64,000 nucleotides of DNA from Molanna angustata (lineage: Eukaryota > Arthropoda > Insecta > Trichoptera > Molannidae). The notes under the pieces are model-generated. The model made no database searches. It saw only the letters and a list, made by a program, of their open reading frames with translations, and was not told where the DNA came from. The DNA lies in NCBI GenBank assembly GCA_963576475.1, contig OY754972.1, positions 34,200,556-34,264,555 of the forward strand, written 5' to 3'. The translations under genes were made by a program, and so were the position numbers. This document shows positions 1-11,531 of the stretch, piece after piece. The stretch's first letter is position 1. Each line of letters begins with the position of its first letter.

Positions 1-958
1 ATATATAATTCGTAAAAGAGAGTGAAATATTAACATAAAATGTTGTTTCTCTTTTAGGTAAGCTTTTTGGTTTCGTTTATAAGTTGTGTACATAAAATTA
101 AAAAATGTTTGTGATCTATGTAGTATAATTAATAAAATATGTTGTTTCTCTTTAAGAGCAACTCATCTGTTATATTCCACCTACTTCGAGTGAAAGCACA
201 TTATATGTAAATGGCATAATCACACAATATGGGGTAACCAGCAATAGCTGTGTGGGTGTGTAAACCTTACAAAAAGAATCACGACACATGCGTGCAATTC
301 CACACACCATCATTTTCACACACGCAAAAATAACAAAATTCAGAATGGTTGGTTGACTTCATATTCGTAAAAGCTTTCGTATATATATTATGTACCTACT
401 TTTATTTATCTTTTCTGAAATGATCTACGTACATAATATAGTTATTAAATTAATACAACCCTATTATTTTTGTATAAAAAAAAACAGAACAAACATTTTG
501 AAGACAGTTTTGGGAGTAAATGATAGTTTTATTCTTTCTGTATCACATTTAGAGGACCCACCACCATCCAGAATCGTTCCAGGAGAAGTAGTCTCCTATT
601 AAATTCCGCTACATACGTCATAAGCGTATAGGCATCATTAAAAAAAAAAAAATAATATTAAAAAACCGTTTCCTTGTCATATCAAATGAGCTTATAATAA
701 ATCGCATTCAGCAGATGGTGCACCTCATACACCAAATCTAATAATCTGTAAAATCGATTCATCGAGTAAAAGAGGATATTGCGTTCTTTAACTTTATTTA
801 GAGCATACAGCAACACCACTTTTTTATAGTGGTTAGAATTGTTTGACAAATCCACAGTTATTGTAAACACTCAAATATAACGATTTTGATAAATAATAAT
901 AATAAAAATTTATAAAGTGCCGTTTAGTGATTCAAGATCACCTCAAGGGCGCTGTAGC
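1..958. other. AT-rich stretch, no gene seen
   Basis: No coding region recognised. A short motif (TGTTTCTCTTTA) recurs about 100 bp apart near 45 and 140. The short open frames here have low-complexity AT-driven composition and no family signature. Confidence 0.5.
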
Positions 959-1107
959 TTATTTGTTGGCTCTACGAAACAAGGCAGTCTTAAGAAGTTT
1001 ACCGAAGGTGTCAATGCTCTGAGCTCCACGTATGTCAAGAGGCAATTTATTCCATTTTAAAGGCCCGTTCATACTAAAACTGCGATCATAGTAAGCCGAA
1101 GCCGATA
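959..1107 (-). mobile_element. LINE ORF2 C-terminal end (Jockey/CR1-like relic)
   Basis: The reverse strand reads about 49 uninterrupted residues ending in a stop at 959-961. It includes NGPLKWNKLPLDIR and FGKLLKTALFRR, the 'WNxLPxxIR...F+xxLKxxLF' pattern that closes the reverse transcriptase ORF of many insect Jockey/CR1-group LINEs. Only this 3' tip is recognisable. It is too short to be the source of a functional protein. Clade assignment is inference from the tail motif. Confidence 0.75.
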
Positions 1108-1219
1108 AAGAGACATTTATTGGGACAAATTAACTTATTATCGATCAAGATATATTTTCAAATACCGCGCAATAAAGCTTTCGCTAACTTTGTTTGTGAG
1201 TGTGAATTTTACGCTCCTT

Positions 1220-1402
1220 GGGGGCAAGTCTGATCCAACTGGCGAAATCGAAACCCTAGTGATTACCCATATCATGGATATAATTATTATATGGAGTTCT
1301 ATAATATCTTTAGATGTCATAGAACTCCATATAATAATTATATTCAATGATATAGGTAATCACTAGGGTTTTGATTTCGCCGGTCGGACCAGACTTGCCC
1401 CC
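1220..1402. mobile_element. Palindromic MITE with GGGGGCAAGTC termini
   Basis: Two ~85-bp arms are near-perfect inverted copies around a centre near 1311. The left arm starts GGGGGCAAGTCTGATCC and the right arm ends GGACCAGACTTGCCCCC. CTT lies on both sides (1217-1219 and 1403-1405), a possible 3-bp target duplication. A terminal piece of the same family lies at 50689-50713. There is no ORF, so it would be non-autonomous. Superfamily not assigned. Confidence 0.75.
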
Positions 1403-2074
1403 CTTATTTGATACCAATAACTTAAAAAATAACATTAAAACATCGAAAACACTTTAACTCTTCATAGAAATTAAAATATCTGCCCATGACCGTCCTATAT
1501 GGAACAGATCATTCGACTGGTGATTGAATATAATCACCACCTTCAGTCACGAAGTCAAAGAATGAGAAGATGAAGTAACTCCTTTCCAACACAAAAATCA
1601 AAATCGGTTGACGTGGTAAGTAATTATTCGTCCATATTATCGTAATCTATAAGACATGTTTAATGTTTATCTTACAGATTTCTGACGCCTTTACAAATTG
1701 AAGTTTTTGATATATTTTTTTTCTCATGAGTCCTATCATCAGAACTCGATGAAACTTATATGCATAACTTCTCATGAATACCATGATTAGATTTTTATCA
1801 AATTGAAGTGGAACCAATCGGAAGATATTCCCTTTCCAATGAAAAAAGACTCATTGAAATCGGGCTATGTGGTAAAAGGTTATCGCTGAACATGTACATA
1901 AAAAAATCATATCGAATTGATAATCTCTCCGTTTTTGGATGTGGGAAAAGATGGAAATAACGCTTCGTTAAAAAACAAAAGAATATTTTTTTTATTTATC
2001 GATGATCGATATAAAAACATGGGCTTGCTGCTTCTGTTCTTAATTGAATTTTAATACAAATATCTACAAATAAA
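1403..2074. other. No gene seen
   Basis: AT-rich sequence without a recognisable coding or repeat signature. Confidence 0.4.
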
Positions 2075-2149
2075 ATTTCGCATATCCTGGCTTTAAACTT
2101 TGCCGATATGTTAAGGGAAATTAATTCTCTTGAACAAGTCTACAGTTGG
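2075..2149 (-). mobile_element. HINE-like element, 5'-terminal fragment
   Basis: The forward strand ends in the reverse complement of the family's 5' end (CTACAGTTGGA, one mismatch to the usual CGACAGTTGGA), preceded by the typical TTCTCTTGAAC and GATATGTTAAG blocks. The rest of the ~1-kb element is missing. Confidence 0.6.
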
Positions 2150-2756
2150 ATTATTATTTTTTAGTTGATCGCAATCATTTCATGAAATGAATTTGAATTC
2201 GTCGTTTTACCTACGAAATACGGAGCGTTTTGAATTACTTTTCATTTTTCCATTTGAATTTTGATTTTCAGCATCGCATATTGTGTCGCGACGGAAGGAA
2301 CAAATGAAAAATTGTACCGACTAGTATTATGTAAATACATAAATAATGGTGAGATAGAATTTTAAGAGTATCAATAATAATCTCTTGTCTCAGCGCAAGT
2401 TGAGGATACAAAAGTATTAATATAATTTCTTGTGTATAAAATTATATTTTTAATATTGTACACGAAGTACTGGAGGCCATAAAAAGTCCTTTTTTGGGCC
2501 ACTACGTTAATTTCACTTCCATGGCATTAGTTCAATTTGTTGGGGTCAGCAATTTTAAAGGCGTTTTTGTAATGGATCGTCCCACCGGGCCATGGCTCTC
2601 GCAGATTCGACTTTAATATATTTCTTGTTCTGTGTATTAACAAAAAAAAATCCCTCGTTTATTAATTCCAGTGGCATAAAGTCTCGTTCCCCAACCACCA
2701 TTTTACGGCATACTTTCACCATTACTGGGGTCCATTTTGGGGACAGTGACAAAATT
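2150..2756. repeat. Dispersed-repeat sequence, no gene
   Basis: The stretch 2160-2290 recurs in fragments at 26935-27020 (TTTACCTACGAAATACGG) and 27940-27985 (GATTTTCAGCATCG), so it belongs to an uncharacterised dispersed repeat. Nothing further recognised up to 2756. Confidence 0.45.
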
Positions 2757-3330
2757 ATATAAAACGAGTGGGTTGTGGCCAACGCTAAACTCCTCACTAA
2801 CAAGTCATTCTATAAATTATTCAAATTTTGTATGGAAAATATTCAGCATTTTCATTAAATGAATCTGTCAAATATTTTTTTTAATTTAATATTTTATTTT
2901 GAAAAATTGATAAATCTTCAATGCCATTTTATGAAAGTGATATGCCTTATTACCAATTTGAAAATAAAAATTGCTAATTTTAAGTTTCCTGAGCTTGGGG
3001 TCCCTTTGAAATATTTGACAGTTAAAAAAATTGAGAAGCACTATTCAGATATCCTTCAAAATCTAATGGGGATCTAAACGAGTATTAGATATACATATTT
3101 GCAAAATTTTAAAATAATCGAATGAGTACTTTAGTCTATAATCGATAAAGTAAAATAAACACGCATATATAGCACACACGCACAGATACATTGTGATGAA
3201 ACTTTCAGAATACAGTCTCAGCATGATACTAGTTGATAATCTGCAATAAAAAAATAGCCTTAAAAATTCCGAAATCATAACTCCCCACTATATTCCCTTA
3301 GATTAGTGAGGAGTAAAAATATTAAACCGT
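2757..3330 (+). repeat. Dispersed repeat, copy 1 (GTTGTGGCCAACGCTAAACTC family)
   Basis: This stretch matches the reverse complement of 40085-40565 over most of its length and 51195-51440 in part. Shared landmarks are GTGGGTTGTGGCCAACGC, CTCACTAACAAGTCATTC, AGTACTTTAGTCTATAATCG and TATCCTTCAAAATC. The GTTGTGGCC motif also occurs in the internal repeats of the Helitron at 20865-23519, so this may be Helitron-derived. No long ORF. Confidence 0.65.
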
Positions 3331-4112
3331 ATATTTCGCAGAATTTTCCAGCATTTAAAATGTTTGTATATTTTTAAAACACATATATAAATATGGTTTT
3401 CGGCAAATAAATTGAGAAATTAAGTGGGTTGCGCATTTTGTTTTCGATGTCATTACCTATGTACAAAATTGATTTGCCCATATTATAACAAAATTAACGT
3501 GATTCCTTTAAGCGCTTGCGCTACGTAAAGTAATTACGTGAACCAACCGATGACGGGTCGAACTTTCGTCGTTTTCACCTATACTTCGTCTCAATTTATT
3601 GAGATATTAATTTGTCAAAAAAATATATATTTAAATAAAAAATCATACTGCAATTATTCCATTGGCATAGTTTCGAATCAGAATTTGACTTTCGAACAAA
3701 TTGTTTGACAGTTAGAAATTTGTTTTCTTGTTGAAAAATGACTTAATAATTTTTCAAACGAAGTTAAGGTTCTAAAAATATTAAGGACAACGCAGTGTTG
3801 TGTTGAGACCTCTTTTTAAATATTCTAGAGGAGGTTAATTCAAAGCAAAATAATTTAACGTTTGAATACATAAAAATGTATTATTCACGGGGTATTTTGT
3901 ATCCAACCCTTACGACGAATCATCCCCATACTCTATGTAAATGTAGTCAACCTGATATGTTTTTTTATATTTGGGTTTTAACCTTAATTTTTCTTGTATT
4001 ATTATCATTTACTGAGTGCTTTCAGACCGACGCGACGCAATGTAACGATACGAGAAAAAGGTTTTATAAAAATTTCAAACCTTTTTTTATAAAAAAAAAA
4101 TCCCTCGACTGA
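3331..4112. other. No gene seen
   Basis: Mostly AT-rich. About 3490-3570 carries the reverse complement of a short GC-richer repeat (ATCGGTTGGTTCACG, GCGCAAGCGC) also present at 4520-4600 and 32290-32370. Confidence 0.4.
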
Positions 4113-4187
4113 TTTGGGCATCTCGAAAGAATGAACGATGAACGGCTGAACAAAAAATTTACAAGGGTGTAATAAATAAAATGATTA
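4113..4187 (+). mobile_element. LINE ORF2 C-terminal fragment
   Basis: A 25-codon clean reading, FGHLERMNDERLNKK then IYKGVINKMI, matches the 'RWFGHxxRM...RLxK+IY' segment near the end of many insect non-LTR retrotransposon ORF2 proteins. Flanking frames are broken. It is a short dead relic. Confidence 0.65.
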
Positions 4188-4257
4188 CTAAAAAGTCATC
4201 TTAGAAGTTGTGGTATGAGCATAATATTATGTATGATATTTTGAAAAAAGAAAACAC

Positions 4258-4655
4258 AAGTGTCAGTTGGTTAGATATCAGACACACGAGTCCCAGATTC
4301 GATTCCCGGTGGAGAGTCAATTTTTAATTGCGTATTCAGTCTAGATGTATGAGACGATACATATCATAGATAAACTCTCCAAAATGAGGCAACTTGTTAT
4401 TGGGTGCGTGATAAATTAAAATATTTGACATAGTATATTTTTATTGACAATAACATCTCAATTGAAACAAAGTTAGGATATTATATAAGAACCAGTAACT
4501 CAGGCACCTACAGGGCATACGAACTGTCATCGGCTGGTTTACGTGATCACTTTATGCGCTTGCGCAACGTTCACCAATTATGACTTATTGAGTTCTTTTA
4601 TCAATGTAATTTTTGACACAGTACCTGTTAGTTGCCCGAGAAGTAAATAGAAATA
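4258..4655 (+). mobile_element. tRNA-derived SINE, interrupted
   Basis: A pol III B-box-like GATTCGATTCC lies at about 4297-4307, followed by the family body shared with copies at 5595-5835 and 10821-11035 (TTTTTAATTG, CAACTTGTTATTGGGTGCGTG). The 3' end (GTACCTGTTAGTTGCCCGAGAAG) resumes at 4621. About 178 bp from 4440 to 4617 is inserted and contains another repeat (GGTTTACGTGATCAC, also at 32310), bordered by similar TTTGACA(T/C)AGTA sequences. Not a functional tRNA gene. Confidence 0.7.
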
Positions 4656-5594
4656 AGAATATTCAACAGTCGACGAGCATGTATCAAACGATGAACGAAT
4701 GTAATGGAAATAAAAGTTCTCTCTGCTAATTAGAATGTAATGGAAATAGTTCTTACGCTATGTCCTCAATAGGGACATGGCGTGAATGTATGTTTATCTG
4801 TATAAATCACTCTTCGAAGGGTATTTTATTTAAGACCTACATACATAAGATGCAGATTTTTTGTTAAATTCGAATTTTTCCCTTGTGTACTAGTTGCAAA
4901 ACTAGACTGAAATAAGTCAGTTCTTAAGCGTCGAAGCTTATTTCGAACTGTTGGCAAAATTACTTTACTAGCTTTATTGAATTAAGCACATTCGTTTGTT
5001 CTCTATTGGCTGTTTGCAATAACGTTTTATTGCTTTTTATCTTAAACTGAGCAAAGTGCGCACAGAGCGTTACTTTTAATTAATCAACCGTGTGCTTTAA
5101 TTCATCTGGAGTCAAGTTGAGTTGTACAAAACTTAAATTTTGAGTGGCGTTGTCCGTGAGCGACAAAATTTATGTGCTTTGTTATCCTTATTATTTAATT
5201 AAAAAATAATTTGACGTAATGCTAATAATACAGTCTGTCCAAGTTTGCGAAAGTTTCAACGCAGATTTTGACGTACCTAACCCTACTTAGTAAGTCTTAA
5301 AATGTAATATCCTCGATCGTAAAACTTAGTTAGATATTTTGGATGATTGAAAGAAAATGACGCGCTCGTCTGTCTGTCCGTTGTTCGTGAAATTTTAATA
5401 AATCTATAAAATTAAAATTTCACCTATTTTACATGTCTGTATGTACTGGTATTTTAAAATAGACATTAAACTAACCTTCCAACCAGTTAAAGCTCTGAAA
5501 CATTCAGTATTTGTGTGTTCCCAATGACAATACTTGTAAAACTGTTTTAACCTTGATTCTTTCGATTTTTGATGATATTGAACAATTCTGTATT
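4656..5594. other. No gene seen
   Basis: AT-rich. GAATGTAATGGAAATA is directly repeated at about 4698 and 4735. Nothing coding recognised. Confidence 0.4.
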
Positions 5595-5835
5595 TATTTT
5601 ATTTTATATAGCTTCTCGGGCAACTAACAGGTACTATGTCAAATAATTATTTAACACGCACCCAATAACAAGTTGCCACATTCTGGAGACTTATGACATT
5701 AATCGTCTGAATCCAGACTGATCCAGACTGAAAACACAATTAAAAATTGTGTCTCAGCCGGGAATCGAACCCGGGACCCTTGGATCAGCAGTCAGATACC
5801 CATGCAACTGATCCACGAAGGCCGACATACAAAGT
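5595..5835 (-). mobile_element. tRNA-derived SINE, complete copy
   Basis: Read on the reverse strand this has a tRNA-like head (TGGATCAGTTGCATGGG), a B box GGTTCGATTCC (5761-5771 on the forward strand), a body with CAACTTGTTATTGGGTGCGTG, and an A/T-rich tail near 5590. It is the best-preserved copy of the family and serves as reference for the split copy at 8761-11035. The head does not make a full tRNA cloverleaf. Confidence 0.75.
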
Positions 5836-6115
5836 AAATAATACTGCGTAAAACCAGGATTATTATTAAACCAGGGTTATTATGATTCTTACAGGTGGGT
5901 AGTTTTAATTAAATAAAATATAAATAATATGCCTAGGAGTAAAAAAAACTATACCTATTCATTTTTTGACAGTAAATATAAATACTTTTAAGTACACAAA
6001 TGAAAAATAAAAATGAAAAAATTGATTTTCCACAAAACTAATTAATAATCAGACAATATTATTTGATCTGATAGATAAAGGAAAAATATATTTTCTTAGG
6101 TTCATGTTGAATTGG

Positions 6116-6146
<31 letters not shown>

Positions 6147-6349
6147 GGATAATGAAAACATTTCCTTTTGTCGAGAAGAACATGCTACAACGTTAAGATT
6201 TATGGAAGGTAACTCATTGAAAACGTGGAAATATTTCCATAGATTTGTTAGAATCTTCTTTTGTGAATCCTATTCATGATTTACTTGTCAAATTGTAAAC
6301 TTTCTTGTCCTTTATATACACAGTATACTATTAGATATTGTGGGTATAA
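5836..6349. other. No gene; (TA)n microsatellite
   Basis: AT-rich. A (TA)n run of roughly 30 bp sits at 6115-6145. No coding signal. Confidence 0.5.
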
Positions 6350-7262
6350 TTGCTGAGTGATTTATTAATCTACCTATATTATAAATTTGAATGTTTGTAT
6401 CTATGTATGTATGTGTTGAATGCGCTCCTAAACCGCTCATACGATTGTGATGAAACTTTGGTGAACTGTCGAGAGTATACCAGGGATGGTTTCTGGATCA
6501 AAAATTTTTTTCTTTTTCTTCTTCATCGAGTATTAGGTCATTTTACCTATGAAGATGGACTATCCTGGGAACCGTTCATCCCATTGCAATGAAACTTTGG
6601 TGAATTATCGAACGTATGCCCGGGATGATTTCTGGATTTAAAAAATTTTCTTCTTCTTCTTCATCGGGTATCAGGTCATTTTACCTATGAAGGTGGACTA
6701 TCCTGAGAACCGTTCATCCGATTGCAATGAAAATTTGGTGAATTGTCTAGCGTATGACCGGGATAGTTTCTGGATTAAAATTTTTTTCTTCTTCTTCTTC
6801 TTCATCGGGTATCAGGTAATTTTACCTATAAAGGTGGACTATCCTGGGAACCGTTCATTCAATTTCAATGAAACTTTGATGAATTGTCGAATGTATGCCC
6901 GGGATTTTTTTTAACATGTCTACGTAGGGGACGCCAGCTATTAGGATTTGGGTCCATTTTACTCTTCCGAAGAAGCGCACTACGTAGCGTTGGGAGGGGT
7001 TTGCAATCTGGATGGTTTCTGGATTAAAAAAAAATCTTCTTCATCGGGTATCAGGTCATTTTACCGATGAAGGTGGACTATCCTGGGAACCGTTCATTCA
7101 ATTTCAATGAAACTTTGATGAATTGTCGAGTGTATGCCCGGAATGGTTTCTGGATTAAAAAAAAATCTTCTTCTTCTTCTTCATCGGGTATCAGGTCATT
7201 TTACCTATGAAGGTGGACTATCCTGAGAACCATTCATCCGATCGCAATGAAACATTGGTGAA
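6350..7262 (+). repeat. Tandem ~115-bp units related to the Helitron internal block
   Basis: About seven degenerate units each contain TTCTTCATCGGGTATCAGG, GTGGACTATCCTGGGAACC, a GAAACTTTGGTGAATTGTCG segment and GGATGGTTTCTGGATT. The same units, reverse-complemented, form 54300-55075 and 57480-58115 inside the tandem Helitrons. A ~95-bp foreign piece at about 6915-7010 (GCACTACGTAGCG, GGTTTGCAATCTG) recurs at 15905-15965. The small ORFs are products of the repeat and show no protein family. Confidence 0.75.
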
Positions 7263-7533
7263 TTGTCGAGCGTATCACTGGGACCTACTGAAGGGACGGG
7301 AGGTAATGAAGGGACGGGAGATACTGAAGGGTCTGAAGGGACGGGAGTAACTGAAGGGACGGGAGTAACTGAAGGGACGGGAACAACTGAAGGGACGGGA
7401 ACAACTGAAGGGACGGGAGTAACTGAAGGGACGGGAGTAACTGAAGGGACGGGAGTAACTGAAGGGACGGGAGTAACAGAAGGGACGGGAGTAACTGAAG
7501 GGACGGGAGTAACTGAAGGGACGGGAGTAATGA
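7263..7533 (+). repeat. 18-bp minisatellite (GAAGGGACGGGAGTAACT)
   Basis: About 14 tandem units of 18 bp, near-identical in the centre and degenerate at the left. Because 18 is a multiple of three, both strands stay open and give artificial Thr/Glu/Gly or Leu/Pro/Ser repeat ORFs. The left end, with TACTGAAGGGTCTGAAG, matches the degenerate minisatellite at 54090-54290 and 57300-57470 in reverse orientation, tying this locus to the Helitron internal block. Confidence 0.85.
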
Positions 7534-7762
7534 TGATGGTATGTATGAATGGAGATTAAGTATCAAAATATTGAAAGCCCCCGTAGATATTGTGTAGTGT
7601 AAACTGCCATACAAATTGTATGAAACTATGTCGTACTAAATGTTTGAGATGTACTGCTATTATTGGTGTATTTTTTTACAAAATTAAATTTTCTAGATAT
7701 GGAGTTTCAGCGTTTTATGATATTTAAAAAAAATGAAGTTTAGGCATTTAAACACAAAACAA
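7534..7762 (-). mobile_element. HINE-like element, internal fragment
   Basis: It shares ordered blocks with the full copies: GATGGTATGTATG, GCCATACAAATTGTATGAA, GTCGT..CTAAAT and AAATTAAATT.TCTAG. Both termini are missing. Confidence 0.6.
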
Positions 7763-7787
7763 ATTTACTCGGATAAATCACAATCTA

Positions 7788-8476
7788 ACAGTCTTACTAA
7801 TCTTCTTCTTCTTCTTCTTCTTCAGCCCTCTGTCCTCCACTGCTGGATATAGGCCTCTTCCATATTCTTCCACTTCTTCTATTTATAATTTCTACCCCCC
7901 ACAGCGGCTATGTCGTCAGACCATCTTTTTTGAGGTCTTCTGACGCCTCTCTTACTTTCCCAAGGTCTCCATCTCAATATTTTAGGGGTCCATCTTGCGG
8001 GTTCCTGTCTAGCAATATGTCCCGCCCATTGCCATTTCAATGTAGCTACGCGATCCATGACTTCCGCTACTCTGGTCCTTTTCCTAATTTCCTCATTTCT
8101 TATTCTGTCTCTTAGGCTTATACCAAGCATGGATCTTTCCATGGATCGCTGTGTGCATTTGAGCTTTTCTACATTTCTTTTTGTAAGGGCCATGGTCTCC
8201 AATGCATATGTAGTCTTACTAAAAAACGTTTTTTAAAGTTACATGAACGTTTAACACTCGTGTAGGCATAAACGTTACCAATAAACGCTGTATAGCACAA
8301 CGTTGAAATTACAACGTTGTCGGATTATTTTTTGCTGTACGCTTGTTCCTTATTACACATTCGTTATACAGCGTTTATTAGTAAGATTTTCAAATAATCG
8401 CTGCACGGGCTTAAGTCGGTGTGTAACTAAAACACTGGTCAACGGGTGTAAAGTAGATTTTTATTAGTAAGACTGT
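7788..8476. mobile_element. Tc1/mariner-type MITE with TA target duplication
   Basis: The terminal inverted repeats are ACAGTCTTACTAA at 7788-7800 and TTAGTAAGACTGT at 8464-8476, flanked by TA (7786-7787 and 8477-8478). Removing the LINE nested in its left terminus leaves about 267 bp with no ORF. The TA duplication and short TIR fit a non-autonomous Tc1/mariner-type element. Confidence 0.75.
7801..8211 (-). mobile_element. RTE-type LINE 3' fragment with 11-bp target duplication
   Basis: The reverse strand encodes the C-terminal end of an RTE-type ORF: LRDRIRNEEIRKRTRV, then LKWQWAGHIARQ, RWTPKILRWRPWESKRG and RRPQKRWSDDI. It ends in a (GAA)n tail, seen here as TTC repeats. AGTCTTACTAA flanks the insertion (7790-7800 and 8212-8222), so it landed 5'-truncated in the MITE terminus. 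The ORF is open across about 107 residues but lacks all endonuclease and most RT domains. A second copy lies at 62997-63790. Confidence 0.9.
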
Positions 8477-8774
8477 TAATGTTTTTGCTTGACCTTTTGC
8501 TGATATACGTTAAAACCTAATTAATATTTGTTTTCATGCCTTCAATATATTTTTCTAGATACCATTTCAAGTACCCACCATCTTCTTCTTGCGCTAATAG
8601 ATAGTAATTTTATATTTGCAATCATCTCTTTAGTTTTGCCAATTCGATCAAATGTTAATGTATGTATTCATAATCCTCTTAAAGGGTAACCAGTGAGTTA
8701 TGTGTCAAAATATCCACATTCATACCATTCTTTACTATTCACATACCTAAATATATGTAGGTATGTCGGTCTTA

Positions 8775-10820
8775 GGGCCGAATTTATAAAACGTACTTAG
8801 TATGTGTTCAATGCTTAGCACCCCAAAATCGTATTAATAAACAATAATATGCAATGCTTATGTCGTAAACGCGTACTTAAGCATTGCAGCATAGTCTATA
8901 TATAGAAATATATCGAATGCTCAAGTCGCCCGGCAACCTGCCTTGGAGAACTACTCAGAGAGACGGAACGGGACAGAGCTATACCGAGTGAGAGAGATGA
9001 TACATAATATGCGTGTACATAACTTCGCCATTATATATTTTACAATTTGTCAGTTTCGTGTATTGCATCTCGTTAAATTTTCGGCTTGCGCTCCAATTTG
9101 TATAATATCTATTTGTTATTTTATTTGACTAATAGGTACTTGCCATAAATACGTATGATGTGTTGAATTCAGTGATTGAATAGGGATAGTGATGTTTTCT
9201 GTAAAACTACCTTGATTGTTTTTTATATTATCCTTCTTTTATTGGGATATATATTTGATTAATATTTATACTATTATAGATGTAAGAATTTGTATTTTTT
9301 TCCATCATAGTAAAAATATACATAAATACCCATAACCATAGTTTTTTTTATTATTTGTATGTTTTATTGCTAGATTTTTAAAACATTATTTTTACTATGT
9401 ACTTATATTTTTGGTTTTATTCATGGTTGTTCAAAATTAATAATTCTCTTTATATTTTTGATTTTTGGATTTTTTTATCTAGAGAGGCAATGGAGATTCA
9501 TTGTTATATTATATTGTCAATTCACCATCCCATGTCTAGTTGTTATTATTATTATAAAAGTGCGCACGTGTCTATGCAATAAGTATTCAGAATCCCAACG
9601 CAGCGGCCCTAAATGTGTTGGTAATATAAAGCAAAAAATACAACTCATAGACAAACGTTGTTCTCGACTGAGTAAACTCAAAGTATTGTTTATTACTAGT
9701 TGCATGTAACACATGAGATCCAACTGTCGATAGCGATAGTATGTATAGTTGAAGAATATGTACCAAACTATAAACCCATAGATACAAATTATTGAATATT
9801 TTCAGATATTTTGTTTTTTATACAACATATGTAGGTTTGTATGTCAAGATAGGATAGTATGGAAGAAGATCCTTTTTCCTACCCAGAATATGCAAATAGC
9901 ATGATGGTATGTATGTATGTTTGGAGATGAAGTATCAAACTATTAAGTCTTCTTACATATTGTGTATAGGCGACTGCCATACAAAATGTATGAAGCGATG
10001 TCGTCACTAAATTCAATTTTTAAAAAAATTGTTAAAAAAAAATTGAGATCTTCTACTACAATGTTTATATTTTTTATAGAAAATTAAATTATCTAGTTGA
10101 GGTGTTTCGGCTTTTTTCGATAATTGTAAAAGTTTTGGAAATATGGGCAGTTAAACTCATAAATTTATCATAAAAAAAATATTTTTCTTAATAAAAAATG
10201 TTTGAGAAACCCTGGAATTTTTTTGAAAAAACTAATTTGAGATTTTGTATTTGTCTATGTTTGTACCAATTTTCAGCGTTCTAACGTTTATGGTTTCTGA
10301 GATATATGGAAAAATAAAATAAAAATTCAAAAGTTGATAACCCCTGACTGAAACAAAAATTCAAAATTCCGAGAATAAAAGTTTTGTAGGCCTGTAACTG
10401 TTTATATATTCTGAAATTTTAGGCTCTGTTAATTGAGCGGATCAAAAGTTATAAGGGGGGGACGGACACACACACACACAGACATACACACACACAGACA
10501 CACAGACACACACACAGACACACGAAATGTTCTACTCCGAATTCTGAGTAAATCCGTGTATGGAACATATATGCTGCGAAGCCTCTAAGTTGGTGTTTTT
10601 TGACTTCAAAGTTGGAAAAGCCGTGAAAAAAGTAGACCTCTCCATACAATTCTCGCGTATTCTGGCTTAATACATTGTCGATATGTTAAGAGAACAAAGT
10701 TCTCCTGAACAAATCGACAGTTGGAATAGGACAATGTTAATAGTTCTCAGATTCGTTTGAGTAGTGCTTACGTGAGAATTCTCAGAGTCACCATTTGAGA
10801 ATTGTTTATAAATTCGGCCC
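8775..10820. mobile_element. PIF/Harbinger-like TIR element inserted in a SINE
   Basis: A 16-bp perfect terminal inverted repeat, GGGCCGAATTTATAAA, occurs at 8775-8790 and as its complement at 10805-10820. The left flank is TTA. The right flank ATA would be its one-base-altered copy. Joining the flanks restores the SINE head (compare 5595-5835), giving an empty-site reconstruction. TTA duplication fits PIF/Harbinger. About half the length is the nested element at 9696-10725. No transposase ORF. Confidence 0.7.
9696..10725 (-). mobile_element. HINE-like element, full-length copy (nested)
   Basis: Read on the reverse strand it starts TTCCAACTGTCGATTTG near 10725. It has a TG/GT microsatellite about 200-260 bp in, and the inverted copy ATCGACAGTTGG shortly before the 3' hairpin CATGTGTTACATG. 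It ends CTAG at 9696-9699, followed by T. No ORF. It lies wholly inside the GGGCCGAATTTATAAA element, so it is the younger of the two. Confidence 0.8.
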
Positions 10821-11035
10821 ATAGTGGCCCTGTGTATCTGATTGCTGATCCAAAGGTCCCAGGTTCGATTCCCGGTGGAGACACATTTTTTAATTGTGTT
10901 TTCAGTCTGGATCTGTGAAACGATTAATATCGTAAGTCTCCAGAATGTGGCAACTTGTTATTGGGTGCGTGTTAAATTCATATTTGACATAGTACCTGTT
11001 AGTTGCCTCAGAAGTAATATAAAATAAAATAAAAT
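10821..11035 (+). mobile_element. tRNA-derived SINE, 3' part of a split copy
   Basis: The B box GGTTCGATTCC is at 10862-10872 and the family body follows (CAGAATGTGGCAACTTG, GTACCTGTTAGTTGCC) with an (AAAAT)n tail. The first 14 bases of the same SINE (GTATGTCGG...) lie at 8761-8774, separated by the TIR element. Confidence 0.75.
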
Positions 11036-11531
11036 ATAAATATACTAAGGACTAGTTTACAAAAACGTTATAGGTATGTATAACTCATAACGTTTAAGAT
11101 ATTTAATATTAATATTATAATAATATGTAATGGTTGTATTTGCTAATTCCACCCTAATTAATGTGGGAAAACCAAATCTGCTTCCTATCTGACAAATGCT
11201 TCATCACTTTCTCTAACAAACTTTAGCCCTCTGTGTTTTTGTCATACAATAACATCAGATGCTTTAAAACTTTGCAGAATAAAACATTGACTACTTATTA
11301 CCCGTGAAATATCCATCCAAGTAAATATAAATATTATTTAAATCCGTGTTTTGACATTTTTCGCAATTAAAAGATTATCAGTTTTTCCGTAACATATAAA
11401 TTGATAAAACATTCTGTCTAGGATGAAATATTTTATTGGTTAGATACCTTTTCACTCAATAATACATAATTATAGGAAAGAAAATGCGTTATATATTAAA
11501 TTGCGATATATATTATTATTTTAAATAAACA
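11036..11531. other. No gene seen
   Basis: AT-rich sequence without recognised features. Confidence 0.4.

Noticed and set aside
7285..7614. 109-residue Leu/Pro/Ser repeat frame on the reverse strand and 98-residue Thr/Glu/Gly frame on the forward strand
   Set aside because: Both arise from an 18-bp minisatellite that cannot introduce stops. No non-repeat coding sequence is attached.
10449..10649. Cys/Val repeat frame (CVCVCLCV)
   Set aside because: Translation of the CA/TG microsatellite of the HINE-like element.
9696..10725. HINE-like element read as a simple TIR transposon with CCAACTGTCGAT ends
   Set aside because: All well-preserved 3' ends share a further ~24 bp (hairpin plus CAACTAG) beyond the inner inverted repeat, while the 5' ends do not, and no target duplication is seen.
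10821..10880. tRNA gene call at B-box sequences (also 5761 and 30866)
   Set aside because: Only the B box and parts of the A box match. The sequences continue into SINE bodies and do not form a cloverleaf.
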